Shown: positions 21,771-32,701 of the stretch, one piece after another
Layout of the letters: each line of letters begins with the position of its first letter
Numbering within the stretch: the first letter of the stretch is position 1
From: Cladocopium goreaui
Lineage: Eukaryota > Sar > Dinophyceae > Suessiales > Symbiodiniaceae
Assembly (NCBI GenBank): GCA_947184155.2
Contig: CAMXCT020006423.1
Location: forward strand, 310,001-374,000
Reading direction: 5' to 3'
DNA: 64,000 nt
Translations under genes and position numbers: made by a program
The notes under the pieces: model-generated
Databases searched by the model: none
The model's input: the letters and a program-made list of their open reading frames with translations, nothing else
What the model was told of the DNA's origin: nothing

Positions 21771-22471
21771 ATCGCAGATTGCCGGTTTCACATATTGCCC
21801 CATTGATGACATTCCTTGGTATTTTCATATTAAAAATGTATGTCGTCCTTTTATCTTCGTCCTAGAAACCAGTGGATATGTATCTGCCAACAAGAAGCGA
21901 AACGCAGGAGCATTGAGACTTCAGCGACAGTCTCTTTTGAACTAGGTCATTGCATGTCTTTTTTTCCTACTGCACACCGCGCTTTTTACTATCACCCGAT
22001 ATTTTGATGAAGGAACTATAGTTTTTGACTTCCCCAAACTTCCAAACATATCCACAAATCCCAATCAAGGCCTGATCGGCGGCGGGAACCCGACTCTGAG
22101 ATTGTCGTGCCGGGAGCCCGAAAGTCCAAATTGGCAGGTCCGCATCCGGCTGGGTAGGACTGGGCGGGGGTAATCGATGGGAATTCAAGCATGGAGCTTA
22201 CACTGGTTTTAGGTGGATTTTATGTAGTTTAACCAGCCAACATCAAACAAGAATCGTGAATATCAAAAACGAACGGTTTTTACATCGATTCCACCCCAAT
22301 TTCGGTTTGAACATGGAAATGGACCTCGAATCCGGTGGCCAGGTCTGTTTGATGAGACTGACATGGAACCGATCCTCGGTGAAGTGGAACCGGTCCCCCG
22401 TCCAGTTCCGCAAGGTGGGCACAGTCCGGTTTGAAGGTTGAGACAAAGATAGACCTGGATGTTCGACTTGT
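21771..22471. other. Spacer, nothing recognised
   Basis: No coding signal or named repeat seen. Confidence 0.4.
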
Positions 22472-22569
22472 TACCCCTCCATAGTAAACATACAAAAAAC
22501 TATGGAAAAGCACCATTGATGGGTAAATCAATGAACTAAATGGCCATTCTGTTAAATTACTAGAGGGTA
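22472..22569. mobile_element. Foldback MITE-like element, diverged copy
   Basis: Ends are imperfect inverted repeats of the family best seen at 33957-34067. The right end ctgttaaattactagagggta mirrors the consensus taccctctggtaatttaac. The inner left arm keeps ctatggaaaagcacca. Confidence 0.6.
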
Positions 22570-22607
22570 GACTTAGATTTTCTGTGGTGAGGAATCCTGG
22601 ATGTCAG

Positions 22608-22904
22608 GTGCGCCAAGTTTGACAACCAGTGAGGTGTCGGAATCAGCCCCAGCTGATCGCAAGGTGAGCGCTCCGTCTGGTACCGTCCGGTATCAGTTCT
22701 CCATGATTTGCATCAATTTTCCATAACTTTCCAATTTTACACCACATTTTTCTGTTTTCTCAGCAGCCGTTGAGGCTTGAGCCAAGACTTAGAGACCCCC
22801 AGCTGACAGCTGAACGAAAGATTGGCTCGAAACGAGGCAATGCAGAGACAAAAAGCTTTGAAAATGGCCTTTTCTCCATGTCTAAAGCAAGTTGGGGTCC
22901 ATAA
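22608..22904 (+). CDS. Unrecognised exon pair ending in TAA
   Basis: Exon 22608-22663 (SLTTSEVSESAPADRK) has an AG/G acceptor and a strong gtgagc donor. A following open stretch from 22764 (PLRLEPRLRDPQLTAERK) stays in phase to TAA 22902-22904, but its acceptor is AG/C. Product unknown. Confidence 0.35.
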
Positions 22905-23041
22905 ACTCAAGCTATACCGGCTATACCCAGAATAAAAAAAATGAATTAACAGTGAACTTGTCACTGTTTAGGATTGGACCTTTCTATCCTTTTTGGAGGC
23001 CCAACATCTCTCACCGCGTTGATGAATAGCGATTCGTTTCG

Positions 23042-24549
23042 ATGGCGCAAGGGGATTTCCTCGTCAGCAATGGGCCGCAGGAGGATCGCGTCTTCCGTCT
23101 TCGAAACACCGAGCTGGAGCCCCTTGGAGCGAATAGAAAACCCATCCGAAAACCCATGGAGTTTATCGGTTGTTGATGGAAGTTCACAAAACCAATGGTA
23201 TACCAATGGTTAATATTGGTTTAAACGGTTAGGATTTAAGGGATTTAAGAGGTAGATTAAATTGGACCAATGGTTATAGTTATTTCCCATGAGAAACACA
23301 TTTGTAGGAAAGCCGAAGTGCCTAACTGCTTAAGCACGACGTGAATCTATGAATGACGTGTACCCCAGCTGAGGATCGGCTGCGAATCCATTTCCTCCGA
23401 ATGGACCACCGACTCGGAAGCTGAACGGACCATTCAGCAAGAGCAGTTGGGGAGCAGAGGAATTATCGAAGAAGCTGGGCCAAGCTGGGCCAAGCTGGGC
23501 CAAGCTGGGCTTGTTATGTCGCTGCAAAGCATGGTGTTTCCACGTGTTTCCATTCAAAAGATCTTTTTATGTGATAGGATCCCCGGGGTGATCAAGTTTG
23601 GTGTACACAGCTTTGGGACATCTTCATGTGAATCTTTGACCTCTTTGCTATCCTTCTAAGGTTAAGTTTTTTTAAATGTCCTAAGACACTTCCATTGCAT
23701 TTGCCCGAGGAAAAGCAGAACCGAAGAAAGCGGAAGAAGCGTGCCTGGCGTTTGCGGCACTGGGTGAAGCTTGGTCTTCAAGCTGAGCTGGGTGGTCAAC
23801 AAAAAATTGATGGCTTGGTATTCCACATAGCTAAATTTGTGGGTCCATTGGTGCCCCACTATGGGTTGCCATCACCCAGATCTGCCTGGCCGATGCAAGA
23901 TGCAGTACTCACTTTCGGGCTTGGGCTCACATTCCATCCTTCTCTGCGAACCCAGTAAATCTTTTTTTTATCGTTCGAATTATTTGAATCCTCATTCTTA
24001 AGTTGTTTAGCATCCTTAGGTTCATTCTTGGGCAAAATCCCAGGTGCACTGAACATATTTGGCAACTGGGATTCGGATTGTGGGAATCCCAGTCATCCTT
24101 CTGTGCATGCCCTAGGCGACGAGCTGACGACAGCGGGAGCAGTGGGAGCAGCGAGTCGGACAGCATCCTGGCCAAACATGACCAACATCGTGGGGTTTCT
24201 CATTTTTTTTGAATGGATAAGACATAACATTTTCTGACTTTATGATCTGTGTGTGCAGAGTTCTGTTTCAGAATTCTTATGTATATATATATAAATAGTT
24301 AGATAAATAGATAGATTTAAATAAATAAACAAATAAATAAACAAACAAATATGTATATAAACATTATATTTATATATACATACACATAATATCTATACAT
24401 GAAATATGTACATGGCTAGATGTATATCTACCGCTGCTGCGACCTCCGAGGCAGCAGCACCAGCAGTGGCAGTTCCAGCAGCACCGATGGCGGAGAAATC
24501 GGAAGCTTCAAGCGCCAGCGGCAGCAGGCCTGGGAAGCCACCAGATAGA
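23042..24549 (+). CDS. Unrecognised gene with basic and Ser-rich exons
   Basis: Starts at ATG 23042 (AQGDFLVSNGPQEDRVFRL). That exon ends at 23118 with a GC donor and joins in phase to about 23374 (IGCESISSEWTTDSEAE). Later candidates are a Lys/Arg-rich exon from 23710 (KQNRRKRKKRAWRL), an exon near 24116 (DDSGSSGSSESDS, though another frame is also open) and a Ser-rich end near 24435-24549 (SSTSSGSSSS). Only the first junction is phase-checked. Product unknown. Confidence 0.35.
23472..23510. repeat. 10-bp minisatellite
   Basis: Four tandem copies of caagctgggc just after a candidate exon. Confidence 0.9.
24274..24430. repeat. A/T-rich simple sequence
   Basis: Runs of tata, taaa and aaataaacaaa units. 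Confidence 0.8.
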
Positions 24550-26335
24550 TCCAGATAGGCCATCCATGGCTATCCCAAACCATCCATTTTCCCATTCCAA
24601 ATCAGGAATTTCATGGTTAAATGGATGATTATATAAGTTTAGGGTGTCCCAAACAGGGAGGTTTTGTAACGTTTTGTAATGGATCACGGTGGAGCAGTGA
24701 AGTTACAGATGTTGGGAACGGATGGGAACGGTGGGTCAGGTGCAGCAGCAATGGAAGATGATCAAAGGCCACAAGTCCAACTTTTCACCGCCTGACAGTG
24801 GCCAACTTAGCAGTGGGAACGTGGATTCACCATCCATTTTTTGGCCAAAAAGGTGAAGATTCATCCATTTTTGGGATGTGATCCACCATCCATGTTCACC
24901 ATCCATTTTTGTCAAAGATCCACCCTGTTCATGTTTGGGATGTGAAAACATGTGAAAACTACAGCACTCTTTGGTGAAAATCATGAATTACCATGAGTTA
25001 CCTCTTGATGTGGGAGCATGTGGGCGCTTTCAAGGCCTCCAAAGGTCCCAGGGGTAGTGACGTGTCCCATTGAAACATCCCCCAGCCGTGTTGAGGAACA
25101 GGTCCAATAACAATTGGTTCGGGTTTTTCGAATCCCCTAAATGTGCCATTTAACAATCAGTGATATCGGAGATATTCATCTTGCATTCCCTTTTTGATGG
25201 TAAAATCCATATTTTTGCACTACCAATTTTATCGTTGCATCTTGTTGGTTAAATCCAAATGCACCATTGTTCCATCAACAATCTTCCCATGAAGTCCTCG
25301 TTTTGGTCGAAATTTCTGAAGCGCTTGAGGCGCTCCGACTCTTCCGAGCGAAGAGCTTCCACTGCTACGGACTGGTACTGCGACCCCTCCTCCAGCTACT
25401 GGGGGCCTGTGCGGACCTCAACCGGGGCCTAAGAATGAAGAATTTACCACCGAAGATGGGGTAATATGGGGTATAAGGGGTGTAATTATATTTGTAGTTT
25501 CTAGACAGATTTTCATATTTCCAGTCAGACATCATCAAACATCACGAAACATCTATGGCAACTGAGGAGTTGGTTTGATTCTTCCAAGAAGCCGCCGGCT
25601 CGGTTGTTGGTGTCTGAAAATGGGGGACACCCCAAAATTACCAAATTGTCATGGGGAAAATGGCGCTATATACAGTGTTCTTTTTGTTTCCCGACAATTG
25701 TCAGACAAACCCTGATGGTACATAATTACTCATAATAATTATATATATATACATATCGATAATTGCCACCTGATAATACCATATGTGCTACATGTATATT
25801 GTGGGATGGTCATCAATCCATTAGTAGTAGGGATTCATACACCCATCATGTTTTGACCCTAGCACAGTATAATCTTATGCTGCGCCATTCAGGTATCGGG
25901 CCTTCGCTGTGGCTCACGGATTCTTGCAGCTGCAAGATATCGAGGCCTCAAACTACCTGGGTTTGACTGGAAATTGTGGGAAAACCCCCAAACATTTCAA
26001 AATTACGGTAGGATTGGGAAATGCCCCATCTGGGGGATTTCGAACATCACCTTCAAATCATTCTTAAGACAATATCATTCACCAGTAGGCATTGGCTTAC
26101 TTTAGATTATAGATATTTGTATCAGTCTTACTTTCGAATCTTTAAGAAACACCTTCTGCCAAATAGGCTGGGCAAAGTGGCGGTCCAGCCTATTTCTTTA
26201 GCCACTCAGGAAGCGCAAGGACCAACCACACCAGTCAATCTTCATTTAAACCTCATATTATCTTCAAAAATAACCGTCGCAAACTCAAGCTGCTGCAGAA
26301 GCAACAGCAAGTTGTTTCACCTGAGGAGAATCGCT
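24550..26335. other. Spacer with two exon-like stretches
   Basis: About 25291-25432 is open to a TAA and rich in Ser/Arg (FWSKFLKRLRRSDSSERR). About 25893-25950 follows an AG/G acceptor (YRAFAVAHGFLQLQDIE). Neither can be tied to a gene. The rest shows no signal. Confidence 0.3.
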
Positions 26336-26339
26336 TTTT

Positions 26340-29035
26340 AACACCTCTGTAGACAGACTTTCTGAAAAATTACCGTATGCACGCAACCTACTGCTTGCTT
26401 CTTGCAAGATCCATGGGCTGAAAATCACTGACAGGGAAAATTTGAACATTGACATCATGTGTATTCAAGAAACTCACGTCAATCACTCTAGTATTCAGGA
26501 GCAGGATGGCTTTTGGTTTGTCTTTTCCAGCGAACTCACAAATCCGTTGGATGGAAATGCAGCCAGGGAATTCGCTGGAGTTGGTTTCATTATCTCACCA
26601 GAAATGACCCGCTTTGTTCACAATTTCGAAACTCTAAGCAGCAGAATTGCCAGATTGTCGACAAAGTGTCATGGGAACCCACTTCACATATTCTCTGTTT
26701 ATGCACCTCACGCCGGACGTCCATCTGGTGAAAAGGAGCTGTTTTATATTGTTTTATCATAACCTTATCGCACAGAGGAAGTTTTCAGATGCTGAAGTCC
26801 GACTTATCTATGGAGATTTCTTATTTTAGATTGCATCATGTCCACGATGTTCAGATTTTCCGCACGTCGGGCCTCACATTCTGGGGAGGGGACTCCAACT
26901 CTTGGTCGAGTTTCTAAAATCTGTTGATTTTCGGGCCTTGAATACTCTTTTTCAAAAAGATCCCAAGTGATTGTGCACTTACTCTGAAGTTTTCAATTCC
27001 GAGGGAGGACCCCCCTGGGATGCAGTAAGGTATGCTCAGATTGATTTTGTGCTAGCCTCCGCGCGATGGCAAAATGCTATCAAGAACGTTGAATCCTTGC
27101 CTGATGTTCAAGTGGACTCGGATCATTTTGTGCTTATCCCCTCCGTTCTCATCAAATTCAAAGCATCAAAAAAGCCACACGCGCGGAGGCGCTTTAAATT
27201 CAGACAACCTTCGCAAGAGCAGGTTGAACATTTCAACCCAGGACTCTTGCAATCGTGCAGCTCGTTGCCTGATTTGGCTACTGATATCACCACATGGCTT
27301 CGTGTGTTCAGCAGCAATATATAGAACAATGCAAAGGGTTCCTTTTCCCCTGTACTCCCGCTACAAAAGAAGAGTTACTTATCGGATGAAACGTGGCAAC
27401 TGATCGAGCTCAAACATTGGTACCGCAGAATAAGTCAGAAAAGTGCGGAACTAGAAACAAGAAAGCTGGTGCGAAGATTGGCCAAGAGAGACCGAAAACT
27501 TCATGTAATTCGTTCCTTTGAACAGGCGCACTGCATGGATGGAAAATGGAAAAGCATCAAAACTGCTAGACAGAAGTCCATCCCGGGATTCGTCCCGCTT
27601 CAAAAAAGCCATGGTAATTATATCGATCTCTCGCAGAAGGCATCTGCAAATGCCGACTATCTTGCCAATGGGCAATGGAAACCTCCGGAGCCTTGCCCGC
27701 CAAAATTTGCCCCTAGGAAAATCATGACTGACGATCTTCACCTTGATGACAGTGATTTTACTCTTGACGAACTTAGAACGGTTCTCAGAAGCCTTAAAAA
27801 GAACAAGGCTACGGGTCCAGATGATACTTCCGCCGACCTGCCGAAACTGTTTGACGATTCTAATTTACAATCTGTTTTGCTTCTACCCAATGATTGTTGG
27901 AACAGATCGTCGCTCCCAGATGACTTGGAAGTGGCTAGAGTGTACTAGAGTGACGTCTATTTTTAAGAAAGGAAATCCTGAGCTGTTGTCCAACTACCGA
28001 CCGATTTTCCTTCTTTCCGTGTTTTGTAAGCTTTTTGCTTCACTTGTTCTCAGTACATTCCGGCCAAAAATAGGCCCATATATCTGGAAAACACAGCTCG
28101 GCTTCGAAAAGCCCACAGCACACAAGCCGTTTTTTGGGCAAGGGGAGTGCAGGATCAAGATGAAATGAGTGGCGCCAACTTGAATTTCACGTTGTTAGAT
28201 TTGTTAGATTTTGAGAAGGCGTTCGATAAGATTGATCACTGAAAACTTGTAGAAGCATTGCAGTGCTTGAATATTTCTGGTAAAACTTGTAGAAGCATTG
28301 CACCGCTATGTGCAGCATTCCCCGCTTCTTCGTTCAAGATTCGCAACTGCAACCTGACATTTACACCCAGCAAAGCCGTATCCGCCAAGGCTGCCCTCTC
28401 AGTCCTTGTCTTTTCATTCTTTTGATGACTTTTTTCTTTAATGAAGTCATGATAGAATTGGAGTTGCTCTGTTGAACGACAGATTGCCTCACCTGCGGTA
28501 TAGTGATTTGTTGTATGCCGATGACATGCTACTTAATGCTACTGATTACCACGCACCCCCATCAAATGAATTCGTTTCTTAAAATCGTCGAACAAGAATC
28601 TTCTTACTACAATCTGAAGTTCAACCATTCGAAGTGTCAGGTCATTTCCATGAACGGACAACATCGGATTGCTTTCCAGTATGGAACACGTATTGAAAAC
28701 GTTAACGTTTCTAAGTATCTAGGAAGTTTGCTGTCCAGTGCAGCCTGTACGACACTGGAAATCAATAATAGAATCTCAGCGGCAATGGATGCAATTTGTT
28801 CTATCCGCTTGTTCTGGCGTTTCCATTGTCCTTTACTGTGGAAACTGGCTGTCTATGAAGCAATTTGACTTATGGTCTGGAAACCTTGCAACTAAACAAA
28901 AACCATCTTAATAGATTAGATGCTTTTCAAGTAAAAGGTCTGCGACGTATTCTGGAAGTGCCACCTACCTTCATAGACAGAACCTGGACAAACGCTAAGG
29001 TTTTGAATGTAGAATCACAGTAATGCCAACACCGG
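26340..29035 (+). pseudogene. Degenerate LINE retrotransposon (endonuclease-RT)
   Basis: Pieces of one non-LTR element in several frames. AP-endonuclease fragments: IDIMCIQETHV near 26450, YAPHAGRPSGEKE near 26700, and a C-terminal part 26971-27324 with AQIDFVLASARW and the catalytic SDH. RT fragments: KKNKATGPDD near 27800, NYRPIFLLS near 27990, motif A LLDFEKAFDKIDH near 28200, motif B IRQGCPLSPCLF near 28380, motif C LLYADDMLL near 28515, and a thumb/C-terminal part to about 29020. Frameshifts and stops interrupt it at least six times, so it is dead. This is a different family from the LINE at the window end: the order is the usual EN-RT and the RT box is YADD. The 5' boundary is uncertain. 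Confidence 0.88.
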
Positions 29036-29046
29036 ATTGATAAACC

Positions 29047-29083
29047 GCCCCCCCCCCAGAAGGTAGGGGGGGTACCTTCTGGC
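29047..29083. repeat. Poly-C/poly-G hairpin
   Basis: A C-rich run, then agaaggta-ggggggg-taccttct: an 8-bp perfect stem closing on a G run, with the C run free to pair with the G run. It follows the end of the dead LINE. Confidence 0.7.
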
Positions 29084-29089
29084 TAGTTT

Positions 29090-29490
29090 TCTTGACCACC
29101 CCTAAATAAATGCACCCTGAACCATAAAATTCTGAACCATAAAACTTTGGATATGGCTTACGTCAATTAGATCTTAATAGAATTCCATTGGATTTGTTAA
29201 AATCTCATGGATCAGAAAGGGGGTTGATAAATCAGGGGCAAACCGTGGTTATTATTAATGGGGGACATGGGCTCATGGGGGGTACCCCTTTGGGAGCTAT
29301 CCAAACTGATGATTTTCACAAATATTTTAATTAGAAATCGATCATTTGGGGAATAGTTGTTTTTTGAAATTTTCAATGATCAACTTAAACCTTAAGTATA
29401 ACAATGATGATGAAAAAAATAAAAAAGAATTGGAAATAGAATGGGCTAGCGCCCGGGTGCCGCCGACCCCCCCTATTTGGGGGGTCCTGC
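29090..29490. other. Spacer, nothing recognised
   Basis: No coding or repeat signal beyond short homopolymers. Confidence 0.4.
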
Positions 29491-29491
29491 A

Positions 29492-29652
29492 GAGAGAGGG
29501 AGAGAGATAGATAGATGGATGGATGGATGGATGGATGGATGGATAGATAGGTAGAGAGATAGAGAGAGAGAGAGAGATAGACAGATAGATAGATAGACAG
29601 TTGGATAGACAGATAAGTAGATGGAGAGATAGATGGATAGATAGCTGGATGG

Positions 29653-29684
<32 letters not shown>

Positions 29685-29756
29685 GGAGAGATAGATAGAG
29701 GGGGAGAGAAAGATAGAGAGGGAGAGATAGATAGATAGAGAGGGAGAGATAGATAC
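29492..29756. repeat. Purine microsatellite (gata/gatg/gaga)
   Basis: About 260 bases of mixed gata, ggat and gaga units. The complementary strand has long open frames of S, L, Y, I and P residues that are artefacts of the repeat. Confidence 0.95.
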
Positions 29757-30120
29757 TCCGACGGCATCCGACGGCATCAGCATCAGCGGTTCAGTGGGTC
29801 AGTGGCGCGTCGCTTCCGGCGGGCCGTGCTGAGGTCGATGGTGGTACATGGTGGGACAGACATGGACATATATGTTTTGATATGCCCCAACATGCCGCAA
29901 TTCAATCACAAGGTGCAATGTGTATGCAATGAGTATGACGCTACAAATTTGAAGTCAGACCTCAGTTCATATTTTTAAGCATATTTGGCCTCCTATCATT
30001 GTATGATTGGTGGTAGAGTATCATTGATTTTGAAACTCAGGGATAATCAAGGGTACTGATCTCCGGAAGCTGCTGAGCTTGCCGCGCCAGGGCCACGAGT
30101 TGTGGCGCCTCATCATCGCC
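29757..30120. other. Spacer with a possible exon before the tandem array
   Basis: About 30052-30120 reads TDLRKLLSLPRQGHELW on the + strand and runs open into the 96-bp repeats. A real exon is possible but unproven. Confidence 0.3.
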
Positions 30121-30284
30121 TTTTGCGGGCTGGCAAACGGCAGGCTTGAACCACCATAAAAGGACAATGCCGGGGCTGGCAAACGGCATGGGAGCTGCAG
30201 GGAAGCATTTGGGGGGTTTTGCGGGCTGGCAAACGGCAGGCTTGAACCACCATAAAAGGACAATGCCGGGGCTGGCAAACGGCA
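30121..30284. repeat. 96-bp repeat, two copies
   Basis: The segment starting ttttgcgggctggcaaacgg at 30121 recurs from 30217, a spacing of 96, half that of the adjoining array. Shared words such as ctggcaaacggcag link the two repeat types. Confidence 0.85.
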
Positions 30285-32190
30285 GCCTTGAACGCCTATA
30301 AGAAGCCATTGCTGCGGCCGGAAGGTGCCCTTGAGCCATTGCTGTGGCCTTGTGGTGGCTTTTGCGTGCGGGAGTGGCGCGTGTTGGGCTTGTTGGGGTA
30401 CCTTGTCCCTGCGGAGCTATGCGAACTTTTGGAGCGTTTGGAGGGTTTTGGAGGGTTTGAGGCCTGGCAAACGGCAGCCTTGAACGCCTATAAGAAGCCA
30501 TTGCTGCGGCCGGAAGGTGCCCTTGAGCCATTGCTGTGGCCTTGTGGTGGCTTTTGCGTGCGGGAGTGGCGCGTGTTGGGCTTGTTGGGGTACCTTGTCC
30601 CTGCGGAACTATGCGAACTTTTGGAGCGTTTGGAGGGGGTTTTGGAGGGTTTGAGGCCTAGCAAACGGCAGCCTTGAACGCCTATAAGAAGCCATTGCTG
30701 CGGCCGGAAGGTGCCCTTGAGCCATTGCTGTGGCCTTGTGGTGGCTTTTGCGTGCGGGAGTGGCGCGTGTTGGGCTTGTTGGGGTACCTTGTCCCTGCGG
30801 AGCTATGCGAACTTTTGGAGCGTTTGGAGGGTTTTGGAGGGTTTGAGGCCTGGCAAATGGCAGCCTTGAACTTGCTGTGGAGTGGCGCGTGTTGGATTGT
30901 TGGGGTACCTTGTCCCTGCGGAGCTGGTTTGGAACTTTTGGAGCGTTTGGAGGTTTTGAGGCCTGGCAAACGGCAGCTTGAACGCCTATGAACTGCTTGC
31001 ATTTGAGCCATTGAAGCGTTTGTTGGGCTTGTTGGGGTACCTGGCGGAGCTGGAACTTTTGGAGGTTTGGAGGGTTGGAGGGTTTGAGGCCTGGCAAACG
31101 GCAGCCTTGAACGCCTATAAGAAGCCATTGCTGCGGCCGGAAGGTGCCCTGCGTTTGGAGGGTTTTGGAGGGTTTGGTTAGGCTTGTTGGGGTACCTTGT
31201 CCCTGCGGAGCTATGCGAACTTTTGGAGCGTTTGGAGGGTTTTGGAGCGTTTGGAGGGTTTGAGGCCTGGCAAACGGCAGCCTTGAACGCCTATAAGAAG
31301 CCATTGCTGCGGCCGGAAGGTGCCCTTGAGCCATTGCTGTGGCCTTGTGGTGGCTTTTGCGTGCGGAAGTGGCGCGTGTTGGGCTTGTTGGGGTACCTTG
31401 TCCCTGCGGAGCTATGCGAACTTTTGGAGCGTTTGGAGGGTTTTGGAGGGTTTGAGGCCTGGCAAACGGAGCCTTGAACGCCTATAAGAAGCCATTGCTG
31501 CGGCCGGAAGGTGCCCTTGAGGAGCTATGCGAACTTTTGGAGCGTTTGGAGGGTTTTGGAGCGTTTGGGAGGTTTGTTTTGGAGGGTTTGAGGCCTGGCA
31601 AACGGCAGCCTTGAACGCCTATAAGAAGCCATTGCTGCGGGCGGAAGGTGCCCTTGAGCCATTGCTGTGGCCTTGTGGTGGCTTTTGCGTGCGGGAGTGG
31701 CGCGTGTTGGGCTTGTTGGGGTACCTTGTCCCTGCGGAACTATGCGAACTTTTGGAGCGTTTGGAGGGTTTTGGAGGGTTTGAGGCCTGGCAAACGGCAG
31801 CCTTGAACGCCTATAAGAAGCCATTGCTGCGGCCGGAAGGTGCCCTTGAGCCATTGCTGTGGCCTTGTGGTGGCTTTTGCGTGCGGGAGTGGCACGTGTT
31901 GGGCTTGTTGGGGTACCTTGGTCCCTGCGGAGCTATGCGAACTTTTGGAGCGTTTGGAGGGTTTTGGAGGGTTTTGATTGCGTGCGGGAGTGGCGCGTGT
32001 TGGGCTTGTTGGGGTACCTTGTCCCTGCGGAGCTATGCGAACTTTTGGAGCGTTTGGAGGGTTTTGGAGGGTTTGAGGCCTGGCAAACGGCAGCCTTGAA
32101 CGCCTATAAGAAGCCATTGCTGCGGCCGGAAGGTGCCCTTGAGCCATTGCTGTGGCCTTGTGGTAGCTTTTGCGTGCTGGGCGTGTTGGA
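30285..32190. repeat. 192-bp tandem repeat array, coding-like
   Basis: Eleven unit starts (gccttgaac or a close variant) at 30285, 30477, 30671, 30863, 30975, 31104, 31280, 31471, 31608, 31800 and 32093. Five spacings are 191-194; others are shortened or rearranged. 192 is 3 x 64, so frame is kept from unit to unit. The + strand encodes a Leu-rich 64-residue repeat (LNAYKKPLLRPEGALEPLLW ... VPAELCELLERLEGFG) in runs of up to 190 codons; the - strand is also open (up to 241 codons). Indels and stops break both. It may be part of a real exon of an unknown gene, or a GC-rich satellite. It lies just upstream of the visible prohibitin-2 exons and may be in one of that gene's introns. Confidence 0.85.
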
Positions 32191-32223
32191 AAAGTTCCAC
32201 ACCTGCGGTGGTCCCAGGCGCCG

Positions 32224-32247
32224 CCCCGGCCTTGGCGAAGGCCGGGG
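32224..32247. repeat. Perfect GC hairpin
   Basis: ccccggcctt-ggcg-aaggccgggg: 10-bp stem, 4-nt loop, just past the end of the 192-bp array. Confidence 0.85.
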
Positions 32248-32249
32248 TC

Positions 32250-32701
32250 GGCGGATAAGGTTCTGGAGTGGCTGAACACTCATGCAGAATTGCAATTTTA
32301 TAAGTTTCAAGAATTGCCATTTTATAAGGACTTGATATTGGAATTGCCGTTGTATAGAAAAGGGCGTCATTATATATATATATATATATGTTTTTTGATA
32401 AACTGGCGGTACCCGGGTTCCGGGTCTAATTAATCTAATTAGAAGGTGGATTTTGGAACAATTGATCAGCACATATAGTGGACAAACCTTTCCAATATCA
32501 TGACATGTTCATGTCAGATGTCTGGATGCACGGAAACAGACCGTCTCGTCCACACAAAAACATAGTTTCTTTTATCAGAGTTCAGTGATGATTGACGCCG
32601 CTACTAGATGCGCACTTGACCTTTTCTGTGAAGAAAACAGCTATGCAATCTGGGCATGTGCCACAAAGTTCAGACCTGTTGGGGCCCCATAACTTACTAA
32701 G
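32250..32701. other. Probable intron upstream of prohibitin-2 exon
   Basis: Includes a (ta)n tract at about 32372-32389. No other signal seen. Upstream prohibitin-2 exons were searched for by eye and not found. Confidence 0.4.

Noticed and set aside
26021..26341. 106-codon ORF just upstream of the dead LINE as its ORF1
   Set aside because: No zinc finger or recognisable ORF1 feature; it could be 5' UTR or unrelated.
29342..29783. - strand ORFs of 130-140 codons rich in Ser, Leu, Tyr and Ile
   Set aside because: Translation of the gata/gaga microsatellite; no stops appear because of the repeat composition.
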